The notes below the pieces were generated by a model, which made no database searches, was not told where the DNA came from, and worked only from the letters and a program-made list of their open reading frames with translations. Positions 7,464-14,378 of a stretch of DNA of 14,378 nt are shown in pieces (positions within the stretch are counted from its first letter, which is position 1; every line of letters begins with the position of its first letter). The translations under genes were made by a program, and so were the position numbers. Source of the stretch: an uncultured Rhodospirillales bacterium (GTDB taxonomy: Bacteria; Pseudomonadota; Alphaproteobacteria; Rhodospirillales; Casp-alpha2); assembly GCA_938074585.1 (NCBI GenBank), contig CALJEW010000284.1:1-14378 (forward strand), in the 5' to 3' direction.

Positions 7464-8848
7464 TATACTGCAGCCCCATCAGGTGATATTTCAGGCGCTG
7501 GCGCAGCTTGCTCCGGCTCAATGGCAAGACCCAAAATATCTGCTAATTCTGTGTAGCAAACTTTCAAATCAGTAGTTTCACTAATTTCCTGGGATAAAAA
7601 TCCTTCTAATGCATCATGGTAACGAATGGCTTCATCAACTTTTAAATCGCTGCCGCGTCGATACGCACCCAACCGGATAAGCTCAGCCATATCCTCATAA
7701 GTCGATATCAGCTGGCGCGCCCGAGCAATTAATGCATTTTGATCGTCCGTATTACAGCCCGGCATAGTTCTAGAAACACTTCTCAATATATTAATAGCCG
7801 GATACCGGCCCCGTTCAGCTATTTCACGCTCCAAAATAATATGGCCGTCCAAAATCCCACGTACAGCATCGGCCACAGGCTCGTTGTGGTCATCACCTTC
7901 AACCAAAACCGTAAATAGTCCGGTAATAGACCCCTGCCCCTCAGCGCCTGGGCCAGCTCGCTCTAATAATCGCGGCAACTCGGCAAAAACCGATGGTGTG
8001 TAACCTTTACTTGTTGGCGGCTCGCCGACTGACAAAGAAATCTCTCTCTGCGCCATAGCAAATCGCGTGACACTATCCATCATGCACAGAACTTGCTTTG
8101 GTTGGTCACGGAAATATTCAGCAACTGCCATCGTCATATATGCAGCCTGACGACGAACCAAAGGCGATTCATCAGACGTCGCAACCACAACAATACTTTT
8201 AGCCAGTCCATCTTCGCCCAAATGATCTTCAATAAACTCGCGCGCTTCACGTCCCCGTTCACCAATCAACCCGATAACACCGACCTCAGCATTCGTATGA
8301 CGTGCCATCATTGATAGGATACTCGACTTTCCAATTCCAGATCCGGCAAAAACCCCCATTCGTTGCCCCTGACAGCAGGTCAAGAATGTGTTTATAGCCC
8401 GAATTCCAAGATCCATCTTATCGCCAACCCGCTGGCGGGTATGGGCTGGTGGCGGGGAGTTACGAATTGCATACGGTTTAGTGCCTTGTGCCAACGGCCC
8501 CTTTCCATCAATTGGTTCACCAAAGGCATTTATAACCCGCCCGAGCCAAGAAATATCGGGATGAATTGCCGAATCGGCGTTACCAATTTCAGCTCGGCAA
8601 CCCATTCCAATTCCATCTAAAGAGTCAAAAGGCATCACTAACGCGTTGCCTTTTAAAAATCCTACAACCTCGCATTTTACCTGTTTATCTGTGCGCGTAA
8701 AAATAGTGCAATGATCCCCAATTGATAAATTACCCTGCACACCACCAATTTCTACGAGCAATCCAACAATATTTTTCACCTGACCAAACACACGAATGGA
8801 AAGCAACTGATTGATTTCACTGACTATTTTTTCACTAAATTTACTCAA
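7463..8848 (-). CDS. fliI: Flagellum-specific ATPase FliI
   Basis: FliI is the hexameric ATPase of the flagellar export apparatus, related to F1 ATP synthase beta. The 461 residues are of normal length. Residues 1-95 form the beta-barrel N-domain. The P-loop GSGIGKS is at 169-175, GERGRE at 196-201 carries the catalytic Glu region, Walker B LCMMDS is at 254-259, and SKGYTPSVFAELPRLLERAG follows at about 280-299. The ATP synthase alpha/beta signature reads PAINILRSVSR at 350-360. The start is TTG: no in-frame ATG occurs before about residue 72, and GGAG (8856-8859 on the + strand) lies 7 bases upstream of the TTG. It is divergent from ctrA and shares its stop with the fliJ start. Confidence 0.97.
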   Translation of the reverse strand: MSKFSEKIVSEINQLLSIRVFGQVKNIVGLLVEIGGVQGNLSIGDHCTIFTRTDKQVKCEVVGFLKGNALVMPFDSLDGIGMGCRAEIGNADSAIHPDISWLGRVINAFGEPIDGKGPLAQGTKPYAIRNSPPPAHTRQRVGDKMDLGIRAINTFLTCCQGQRMGVFAGSGIGKSSILSMMARHTNAEVGVIGLIGERGREAREFIEDHLGEDGLAKSIVVVATSDESPLVRRQAAYMTMAVAEYFRDQPKQVLCMMDSVTRFAMAQREISLSVGEPPTSKGYTPSVFAELPRLLERAGPGAEGQGSITGLFTVLVEGDDHNEPVADAVRGILDGHIILEREIAERGRYPAINILRSVSRTMPGCNTDDQNALIARARQLISTYEDMAELIRLGAYRRGSDLKVDEAIRYHDALEGFLSQEISETTDLKVCYTELADILGLAIEPEQAAPAPEISPDGAAV

Positions 8849-8855
8849 CTAAACA

Positions 8856-8859
8856 CTCC
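8856..8859 (-). promoter_or_regulatory. Ribosome binding site fixing the TTG start of fliI
   Basis: On the minus strand GGAG precedes the TTG codon at 8846-8848 by 7 bases. An ATG slightly upstream (in TATGGAGTG) is out of frame and soon hits TAA. The TTG is therefore the likely start. Confidence 0.65.
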
Positions 8860-9012
8860 ATAATAACAATCACACCTAACAGTATCATAGCTCAGATTTC
8901 TAATATATGAAGAGAGTTAACTTCTCATTGTGAATATATATAATCTTATAGCCAAGTAATTAATAAAATGATTTTCTCAAAACCTTGCACAATTCTCAAC
9001 AGCGGAATATGG

Positions 9013-9027
9013 TTAATAAATTGTTAA
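9013..9027 (-). promoter_or_regulatory. CtrA binding site (TTAA-N7-TTAA) between fliI and ctrA
   Basis: Two exact TTAA half-sites, 9013-9016 and 9024-9027, are separated by exactly seven bases. On the minus strand it reads TTAACAATTTATTAACC, matching the Caulobacter CtrA consensus TTAA-N7-TTAAC. It lies 22 bp before the ctrA start and about 165 bp before fliI. It could mediate ctrA autoregulation, control fliI-fliJ, or both. Orientation favours fliI; proximity favours ctrA. The remaining 200-bp spacer is AT-rich, and I could not place a convincing -35/-10 pair in it. Confidence 0.75.
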
Positions 9028-9049
9028 TTGATGTCTAAAGGCGAATTAA

Positions 9050-9751
9050 ATGCGCGTCCTATTGATAGAAGATGATCCGTCGACCCAACAAAGTTTAAAA
9101 ATGATGTTGGAGTCCTCAAGCATGGTGGTAGATGCAACAGATTTGGGCGAAGACGGTCTGGAAATCGGTAAACTCTATGACTACGACATTATCATATTGG
9201 ATTTAATGCTTCCAGATATCGATGGGATGGAAGTCCTTCGGCGTCTTCGTGATGCACGTATTGTGACGCCTGTCCTTATTCTTTCAGGTCTTACAGAATC
9301 TGAAAACAAGGTTAAAGGTCTTGCTAGCGGTGCTGACGACTACCTGACAAAGCCTTTTAATAAAGCTGAACTTCTTGCCCGCATACAAGCAATTGTAAGG
9401 CGCTCTCAAGGTCATTCACAGTCTATGATTGAGACCGGAAAATTATCTGTCAATCTGGATGCCCGTTCCGTTGATGTGAACGGTCAATCTATTCATCTGA
9501 CAGGTAAAGAGTATGGAATTCTGGAACTTCTTTCATTACGTAAAGGTACTACACTTACAAAAGAGATGTTTCTAAACCACCTATATGGCGGCATGGATGA
9601 ACCTGAGCTTAAAATTATTGACGTATTTATTTGCAAACTGCGTAAAAAGCTTTCAACTGCAACCGAAGGTGAAAGCTACATTGAAACTGTTTGGGGACGA
9701 GGTTACGTTATGCGCGACCCTTATGTTGCCCCCCCCGTCAAAACAAGCTGA
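9050..9751 (+). CDS. ctrA: Response regulator CtrA (OmpR/PhoB-type DNA-binding)
   Basis: CtrA receives phosphate from CckA via ChpT and binds TTAA-N7-TTAA sites. Receiver domain, residues 1-118: acidic pocket E7-D8-D9, phospho-acceptor D51 in IIILDLMLP (the same number as Caulobacter CtrA), and K101 in LTKPF. The winged-helix domain spans about 124-228, with LTGKEYGILELLSLRKG and the recognition region KIIDVFICKLRKKL, both typical of CtrA. The 233 residues match the family. The protein ends PPVKTS, not the Ala-Ala tail that marks Caulobacter CtrA for ClpXP, so cell-cycle degradation by that route is doubtful. The start ATG 9050 has AAAGG at 9037-9041. It is next to chpT and flagellar genes, which suggests a motility role. 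Confidence 0.95.
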   Translation: MRVLLIEDDPSTQQSLKMMLESSSMVVDATDLGEDGLEIGKLYDYDIIILDLMLPDIDGMEVLRRLRDARIVTPVLILSGLTESENKVKGLASGADDYLTKPFNKAELLARIQAIVRRSQGHSQSMIETGKLSVNLDARSVDVNGQSIHLTGKEYGILELLSLRKGTTLTKEMFLNHLYGGMDEPELKIIDVFICKLRKKLSTATEGESYIETVWGRGYVMRDPYVAPPVKTS

Positions 9752-9758
9752 CGCTTAA

Positions 9759-10276
9759 TTATTTATCAAAAAGTCCGTAAATTCCACGTTGACCAAGAAC
9801 AAATTCTACATTGTCTGTAATACCAAGAACCGTTACTTCGCCTCCTAAGTAGATAACGCCATCTATTATTGACATCTTTGCAATGCGATCAAGAATCTGC
9901 CTTTTTGTTTCTTGATCAAAGTAAATAAGAACATTATGATAAAAGACCATATCAAATGTACCAAGTGTTGCGAAATCTTTGAGAAAATTAGACGTTTTTT
10001 AAGTGATCATATCCTGCAATTCTTTTTTAAGTTGCCACGACACGCCATCTTTAATGAAGTATTTAACCAAAAGAGTTAAAGCCTAGCTCCGTTTCACTTC
10101 GAATTGGCTGTATTGGCCAGTTCTTGCACGATTTAACATTTCTTTAGAGGTATAGGTCCCGATAATTTCTTTACTCTATCCAGCAAGTCGGGCGATAGCC
10201 TCCTTCAATAGAATTGCCAAAGAATAGGTTTCTTGTCCACTTGATGCTGCGGTAAACCAAATACGATTTGTAACTT
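9759..10276 (-). pseudogene. cheR: Decayed chemotaxis methyltransferase gene cheR
   Basis: Read on the minus strand, one frame from 10266 to 9759 is recognisably CheR, the SAM-dependent enzyme that methylates chemoreceptor glutamates. It contains RIWFTAASSGQETYSLAILL (motif I region), SKEMLNRARTGQYSQFEV, then VFYHNVLIYFDQETKRQIL and a VLGITDN...GLFDK end. It is interrupted by three in-frame stops: TAG at 10176-10178 (where relatives have Trp, AGW), TAG at 10083-10085 and TAA at 9999-10001. No frameshift is needed. The N-terminal third (about 90-100 residues) is absent: the chpT stop lies only about a dozen bases before the first CheR residue. A piece starting at an internal ATG (9948-9950) stays open but would be only the last 63 residues. 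Confidence 0.88.
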
Positions 10277-10918
10277 TTAACCAGCAAGCATACATCCAAT
10301 CTGCACAGAATTATCCGACTCAGAAAATTCAATAGCACCGTTCCCCGCATTTACCAATTGACATGCTACGTAAGCATGAATGTTACGAACAGATAATTTA
10401 TCTGTAAACTCAAGACTTTTTACAGCACCCTTTAGATTTTCAGGGAAATTTGCACCAACACCGGCGGCCTCAATAGCAATACCTATTCCATTGTCTAAAG
10501 GTTCAACATGAGCCCGAACTTCTCCTCCTCGCGGCAAACAATCACATGAAATAAGAATCAAATTTAAAAGGGATTTTCCACATAATGATTGTAAATGAGG
10601 ACCATTATTTTCAAAATCGAGGCTACTCCAGCTTAATTTTACCTTCTTATTTGCAAGATATTCTTCTGAAAGTTTACGAATTTTTTCACTTCCAGTAGGG
10701 TTATCTGCTCCACCTGCGGAACCAAATGCAATCCGAAAAAAAGACAACCTTCGGGTTACTTGCTCGGCGCTTATTGCCAATAGGCCTAATGGGGCATCAA
10801 TATTGCTCGGGTCTTCGCCAATAAGCTCGATCCCTGCGTTAATTGCCCCCGCAGCCCCAACAAGATCATGGCAAATTCGTGAACTCAGGAGTTGGGATAA
10901 ATGTAAGTCATTGCTCAT
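10277..10918 (-). CDS. chpT: Histidine phosphotransferase ChpT
   Basis: ChpT passes phosphate from the hybrid kinase CckA to CtrA and CpdR. It dimerises like a histidine kinase but has no working ATP site. Residues about 5-75 form the DHp helices, with LSSRICHDLVGAAGAINAG; H17 is the phosphate carrier, and the ICHDLVGP/A-GAI pattern is diagnostic. Residues about 85-213 form the degenerate HATPase-like domain, without N or G boxes. The 213 residues match the family. The start is ATG 10916-10918, with AAGG about 8 bases upstream on the minus strand. The intact reading frame beside a broken cheR shows selection kept chpT. It is convergent with ctrA across the cheR relic. Confidence 0.9.
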   Translation of the reverse strand: MSNDLHLSQLLSSRICHDLVGAAGAINAGIELIGEDPSNIDAPLGLLAISAEQVTRRLSFFRIAFGSAGGADNPTGSEKIRKLSEEYLANKKVKLSWSSLDFENNGPHLQSLCGKSLLNLILISCDCLPRGGEVRAHVEPLDNGIGIAIEAAGVGANFPENLKGAVKSLEFTDKLSVRNIHAYVACQLVNAGNGAIEFSESDNSVQIGCMLAG

Positions 10919-11089
10919 TTTTTCAGCCTTATTTTTAACGTATAATCATAAATTATAACTGACCGGCTATTGATCAAGTCATTAAAATACTTACCACTGT
11001 TTATTGCTTCTAAAATTCTTGTAATCGATTTTCAAAGATTGATCCATATACATATAGATGTCAAAAACTGTCATAAAATAACAAAAATT

Positions 11090-11110
11090 TTGCCTCTTTC
11101 GTAAAGGCAA
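11090..11110. repeat. Small inverted repeat upstream of the formate dehydrogenase operon
   Basis: Arms TTGCCT (11090-11095) and AGGCAA (11105-11110) pair perfectly over a 9-base loop. The right arm overlaps the start of the larger dyad by two bases, so the two hairpins would be side by side or partly exclusive. Alone it would be weak. Confidence 0.4.
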
Positions 11111-11143
11111 TTATCCGTGGTATACATAATCCCACGGATAATT
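11109..11143. promoter_or_regulatory. Perfect 12-bp dyad upstream of the formate dehydrogenase genes (operator or attenuator)
   Basis: Arms AATTATCCGTGG (11109-11120) and CCACGGATAATT (11132-11143) are perfect complements around an 11-base AT-rich spacer (tatacataatc). The right arm runs into a T-rich stretch (TTTTT, 11142-11146), so on the + strand it could form an intrinsic-terminator-like hairpin. No gene on the + strand ends just before it: chpT points away and ctrA ends at 9751. It lies 48 bp before the ATG of the beta subunit. An operator for a dimeric regulator or an attenuator in the leader both fit. The rest of 10919-11191 is AT-rich; I saw a TATAAT on the minus strand before chpT (10952-10957) but no good -35. 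Confidence 0.6.
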
Positions 11144-11179
11144 TTTAGATAGAATAACAGTTTCAGCTCATTGAGTGTC

Positions 11180-11183
11180 GGAG
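11180..11183 (+). promoter_or_regulatory. Ribosome binding site choosing ATG 11192 for the formate dehydrogenase beta subunit
   Basis: GGAG lies 8 bases before ATG 11192. An in-frame TTG at 11171 would add seven residues but has no Shine-Dalgarno before it, and this GGAG would then lie inside the gene. Confidence 0.7.
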
Positions 11184-11191
11184 TTCAATTT

Positions 11192-12868
11192 ATGTCGGTA
11201 ACCGCGAATAAGCCCCTAAACAATAATAAAAAAAAGAATAAACGCTACCAAGTAAAAGGACGCCAAGTAACAAACTCTGCCGCTTCTGATATCAAATATC
11301 TTTTAGGCGACCGCCCGAGGCGGGATGACTTATTAATCGAATACCTTCACTTAATCCAAGATACCTACAAACATGTCTCTGCAGAGCATATGGCCGCATT
11401 GGCTAAAGAATTGCGTCTCGCCATGGCTGAAGTTTATGAAGTTGCGACCTTTTACCATCACTTTGATGTTGTCAAAGAAGGTGAAAAAACTCCCGCGCCA
11501 TTAACTATTCGAATTTGCGACGGAATCACTTGCGAAATGAAAGGTGCAAAATCCTTAAAACAAGAGCTTATAGCTAAATGTGAAACCGGCGTACGGGTTA
11601 TTTCGGCTCCGTGTGTAGGAGCTTGCGACCGTGCACCGGTTGCCGTGGTCGGACAAAATCAAGTTCATAAAGCGAGCACTCAATCGGTCATTTCAACTGT
11701 AAATGCAGGAAACACCAGCGCTGAAGCAATAAACTATATCGATTTAGATGCCTATCAAGCGAACGGTGGTTATGATACTTTGAAATCATGTCTCAATGGC
11801 TCAATCGAACGCTCATCCATATGTGAAACCGTCGATAACTCAGGATTACGCGGGTTGGGTGGCGCAGGCTTTCCAACAGCCCGAAAATGGAGTTTTTTAG
11901 AAAACACTCCAAAGCCCCGTTTGGTTGCTATTAACGCAGATGAGGGTGAGCCCGGAACCTTCAAAGACCGTCATTGCTTAGAAACAGAACCGCACCGCGT
12001 ATTGGAAGGGATTTTGATTGCATCATGGGCCGTTGAAGCAGATGCCGCATATATATATTTACGTGATGAATATCCCCACATCAGAAACACGCTGCTTGAA
12101 GAAATTGCAAAGCTTGAGCAATCGGGCTTAACCGGCGGTATTGAACTTCATTTACGCCGAGGTGCGGGCGCATATATATGCGGTGAAGAATCGGCAATGC
12201 TGGAAAGTATTGAAGGCAAACGAGGCTTACCCCGCAACCGACCTCCTTTCCCCGCACAAAAAGGTTTGTTTGGACGCCCAACTCTTATCAACAATGTTGA
12301 GACCATGTTTTGGCTGCGCGATATTGTTGAAAAAGGCGCTGACTGGTATCAAAGCGAAGGTCGCCCTCATTTCTTTTCGTTATCAGGACGCGTTAAAGAA
12401 CCCGGTGTGAAATTAGTCCCCGCAGGCGTCACAGCCAATCAGTTAATCAACGATTACTGCGGAGGAATGGAAGATGGCCACACTTTTTCAGCCTTTTTAC
12501 CGGGCGGTGCCTCTGGTGGGATTTTACCTGCCAATAAAGGCGACGTTCCCTTGGATTTTGGCACACTTGACGAATTTGGCTGTTTTATTGGCTCTTCTGC
12601 AGTTGTCATTTTCTCCAAAAGCGACAGCATAAGAGATATCTGCAAAAACCTGATACACTTTTTTGAAGATGAAAGTTGTGGTCAATGCACACCATGTCGG
12701 GTAGGATGTGAAAAAATGTTAAAATTAATTGATAAGCCGGTGTGGGACAAAGCGCTAATTACAGAGCTCAGTGACACCATGCGCGACGCCTCCATATGTG
12801 GCTTAGGCCAAGCAGCACCTAACTCCGTTTTAAGCGCCCTTCAATTTTTTACGGAGGATGTAGCATGA
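11192..12868 (+). CDS. fdsB: NAD-dependent formate dehydrogenase beta subunit (NuoE-NuoF fusion)
   Basis: The diaphorase half of a soluble formate dehydrogenase passes electrons from the alpha subunit through FeS centres and FMN to NAD+. Numbered from ATG 11192 it has 558 residues. About 20-165 is a full NuoE-like domain with [2Fe-2S] ligands C109, C114, C141 and C145. About 185-558 is NuoF-like: GLRGLGGAGFPTARKW at 218-233 (FMN/NADH site), NADEGEPGTFKDR at 248-260, GAGAYICGEESAM at 324-336. The [4Fe-4S] ligands are C496, C499, C502 (SCGQCTPC) and C536. This is the fused layout of Methylobacterium Fdh1B and related two-subunit enzymes, not the separate FdsG and FdsB of Cupriavidus. The 4-base ATGA overlap with the alpha gene ties it to formate oxidation. 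A complex I or hydrogenase diaphorase is the alternative that the neighbour rules out. Confidence 0.92.
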   Translation: MSVTANKPLNNNKKKNKRYQVKGRQVTNSAASDIKYLLGDRPRRDDLLIEYLHLIQDTYKHVSAEHMAALAKELRLAMAEVYEVATFYHHFDVVKEGEKTPAPLTIRICDGITCEMKGAKSLKQELIAKCETGVRVISAPCVGACDRAPVAVVGQNQVHKASTQSVISTVNAGNTSAEAINYIDLDAYQANGGYDTLKSCLNGSIERSSICETVDNSGLRGLGGAGFPTARKWSFLENTPKPRLVAINADEGEPGTFKDRHCLETEPHRVLEGILIASWAVEADAAYIYLRDEYPHIRNTLLEEIAKLEQSGLTGGIELHLRRGAGAYICGEESAMLESIEGKRGLPRNRPPFPAQKGLFGRPTLINNVETMFWLRDIVEKGADWYQSEGRPHFFSLSGRVKEPGVKLVPAGVTANQLINDYCGGMEDGHTFSAFLPGGASGGILPANKGDVPLDFGTLDEFGCFIGSSAVVIFSKSDSIRDICKNLIHFFEDESCGQCTPCRVGCEKMLKLIDKPVWDKALITELSDTMRDASICGLGQAAPNSVLSALQFFTEDVA

Positions 12869-14378
12869 GCAACCCCATTAAATTTACCATCGATGGACAG
12901 CAAGCTGAAGCAACACAAGGCGAAACCATTTGGGATGTATCAAAACGCATCGGCAACACTATTCCGCATTTATGCCACCGCGACAAACCTGGTTATCAAC
13001 CTGACGCCAATTGCCGCGCTTGTATGGTCGAGATTGACGGCGAGCGCGTTCTGTCTCCGTCCTGCCGCCGCGAGCCAACCGAGGACATGCAAGTCACAAC
13101 CGATAGCCAACGCGCAATAACGGCACGTAAAATGGTTTTAGAACTGCTTTTATCTGACCAACCAAACCGCGAGAAAGCCCACGACCCGGACTCATTATTA
13201 TGGTATTGGGCCGACAAAGCAGGTGTTAGTAGCAGCCGCTTCGAGCCCCGTGAAATGCCCGCAAACGATTCATCACACCCGGCCATGGCTGTTAATCTAG
13301 ACGCCTGCATCAATTGTAACTTATGTGTCCGCGCCTGCCGCGATATTCAGGTCAACGATGTAATCGGCATGGCTATGCGTGGATCACGCTCAAAAATTGT
13401 TTTTGACATGGACGATGCTATGGGCGAAAGCACGTGTGTCGCCTGCGGCGAATGCGTTCAAGCTTGCCCAACGGGCGCGTTAATGCCCTCATCAATGGTT
13501 GATAAAAATCAGGTTCATATAGGTGCTACCAACCGGAAAGTCGACAGTTTATGCCCCTATTGTGGCGTTGGTTGCCAAGTCACGTTCCACATTAAAGATG
13601 ACGAAATAAAATACGTTGAAGGACGCGACGGCCCGGCAAATCAAAACCGGCTGTGTGTTAAAGGCCGCTTCGGGTTTGATTATGCCCGCCACCCCCACCG
13701 CCTAACAAAACCGCTTATCCGTAAAGATGGTGTTCCTAAAAATGGCGACGAAACTCTTGACCCCAGTAACCCGTTCACCCATTTCCGCGAAGCGTCATGG
13801 GAAGAAGCGTTGGATTTGGCGGCGTCAGGCTTAAAAACAATTCGTGATAAAAAAGGCAGCCAAGCCTTGGCTGGATTTGGTTCCGCCAAAGGCTCAAACG
13901 AAGAAGCCTATTTGGTCCAAAAATTAGTCCGCCAAGGATTTGGCACCAACAACGTCGATCATTGCACCCGACTTTGCCATGCCTCCAGCGTTGCGGCGTT
14001 GATGGAAGGCGTTAATTCTGGTGCGGTGACAGCCCCATTCACAGCCGCTGAAGACGCCGATTGCATTATTGTAATTGGTGCCAGCCCTTCGCAAAACCAC
14101 CCAGTTGCTGCAACATTCCTCAAAAATGCTGCAAAGGCTGGCAAAAAGCTAATTATCATGGATCCACGCGGCCAAGGTTTAGTCCGTCACTCAACAGACT
14201 TCTTACAATTTAAGCCGGGCCAAGATGTCGCCTTATTAGGAGCCATGATCCACACCATCATCGAAGAAGGTCTAACGGACGAGCAATACATTCAAAGCTA
14301 TACCGAAGGCTTCGAAGCGATCAAAGAAAACGCCAAGGACTTTGCCCCCGAAGATATGGCAGAGGTGTGTGGCATTGA
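12865..14378 (+). CDS. fdsA: NAD-dependent formate dehydrogenase alpha subunit, Mo/W enzyme (3' end outside window)
   Basis: The catalytic subunit oxidises formate to CO2 at a bis-pterin Mo or W centre. The first 504 codons are present; relatives have about 920-990. In order: a [2Fe-2S] ferredoxin domain with C37, C50, C53 and C67; two [4Fe-4S] motifs C148/C151/C154/C158 and C191/C194/C197/C201; then the oxidoreductase domain with a further cluster at C230, C233, C237 and C264, and CVKGRFG with K266. The metal ligand is Cys371 in CTRLCHASS, so it is a Cys, not a selenocysteine, enzyme. Between the ferredoxin domain and C148 the HxxxCxxC...C cluster of NuoG-type proteins is not seen. The start ATG 12865 overlaps fdsB by four bases, with GGAGG at 12853-12857. 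The frame is open to the window edge. Confidence 0.93.
   Translation, partial: MSNPIKFTIDGQQAEATQGETIWDVSKRIGNTIPHLCHRDKPGYQPDANCRACMVEIDGERVLSPSCRREPTEDMQVTTDSQRAITARKMVLELLLSDQPNREKAHDPDSLLWYWADKAGVSSSRFEPREMPANDSSHPAMAVNLDACINCNLCVRACRDIQVNDVIGMAMRGSRSKIVFDMDDAMGESTCVACGECVQACPTGALMPSSMVDKNQVHIGATNRKVDSLCPYCGVGCQVTFHIKDDEIKYVEGRDGPANQNRLCVKGRFGFDYARHPHRLTKPLIRKDGVPKNGDETLDPSNPFTHFREASWEEALDLAASGLKTIRDKKGSQALAGFGSAKGSNEEAYLVQKLVRQGFGTNNVDHCTRLCHASSVAALMEGVNSGAVTAPFTAAEDADCIIVIGASPSQNHPVAATFLKNAAKAGKKLIIMDPRGQGLVRHSTDFLQFKPGQDVALLGAMIHTIIEEGLTDEQYIQSYTEGFEAIKENAKDFAPEDMAEVCGI

Noticed and set aside
8985..9020. Sigma-70 promoter TTGCAC-N17-TATGGT before ctrA
   Set aside because: Only about half the bases match each box; plausible, but not supportable from sequence alone.
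9759..9950. A 63-residue minus-strand gene as a separate small protein
   Set aside because: It is the C-terminal end of the broken cheR; the same frame continues upstream with CheR similarity through three stops.
11171..11191. TTG start adding seven residues to the formate dehydrogenase beta subunit
   Set aside because: There is no ribosome binding site before the TTG, while ATG 11192 has GGAG at ideal spacing.
12893..13120. Short plus-strand open frame within the alpha subunit gene
   Set aside because: It is out of frame with fdsA, whose own frame is open from 12865 to the window end with all the expected cysteine motifs.

Overview
The window looks like alphaproteobacterial chromosome with a moderate to low G+C content, judged by eye. 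Four things point there: an flbD-flhA flagellar junction, the CtrA/ChpT phosphorelay pair (largely an alphaproteobacterial invention), a CtrA-type TTAA-N7-TTAA operator, and a two-gene NAD-linked formate dehydrogenase of the Fdh1/Fds type. The flagellar gene order resembles Rhodospirillales-like and neighbouring lineages, but I cannot fix a genus.

Left block (about 1-5793, all + strand). It holds the 3' end of a FlbD/NtrC-type sigma-54 activator, then flhA (export gate), flhF (SRP-type GTPase), flhG (MinD-like ATPase) and a 551-residue FliK-like protein. Spacing is tight (33 bp, a 4-base overlap, 8 bp), so flhA to the FliK-like gene is probably one operon controlling flagellar export, number and placement.

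Middle (5794-7040). A decayed, internally deleted IS3-family element lies between two converging flagellar blocks. It is a fossil: frameshift, stops, lost and mutated DDE residues.

Regulatory block (7041-10918). fliI-fliJ (- strand, TAATG overlap) diverge from ctrA (+ strand). Between fliI and ctrA is a perfect TTAA-N7-TTAA CtrA site. Downstream of ctrA, on the - strand, are chpT and a cheR pseudogene that has lost its 5' third and carries three in-frame stops. The presence of ctrA and chpT among flagellar genes suggests that CtrA governs motility here, perhaps rather than an essential cell cycle.

Right block (11192-14378, + strand). This is a formate dehydrogenase operon: a NuoE-NuoF fusion beta subunit overlapping by 4 bases with the molybdenum/tungsten alpha subunit, which runs off the window. 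A striking 12-bp perfect dyad, next to a second smaller hairpin, lies just upstream.

I see no tRNA, rRNA, CRISPR array or obvious defence system. Nothing here is plainly a new system. The best leads are the CtrA site, the decayed cheR, the dyad before the formate dehydrogenase operon, the unusual FlhF/FlhG pair and the poorly characterised FliK-like protein.
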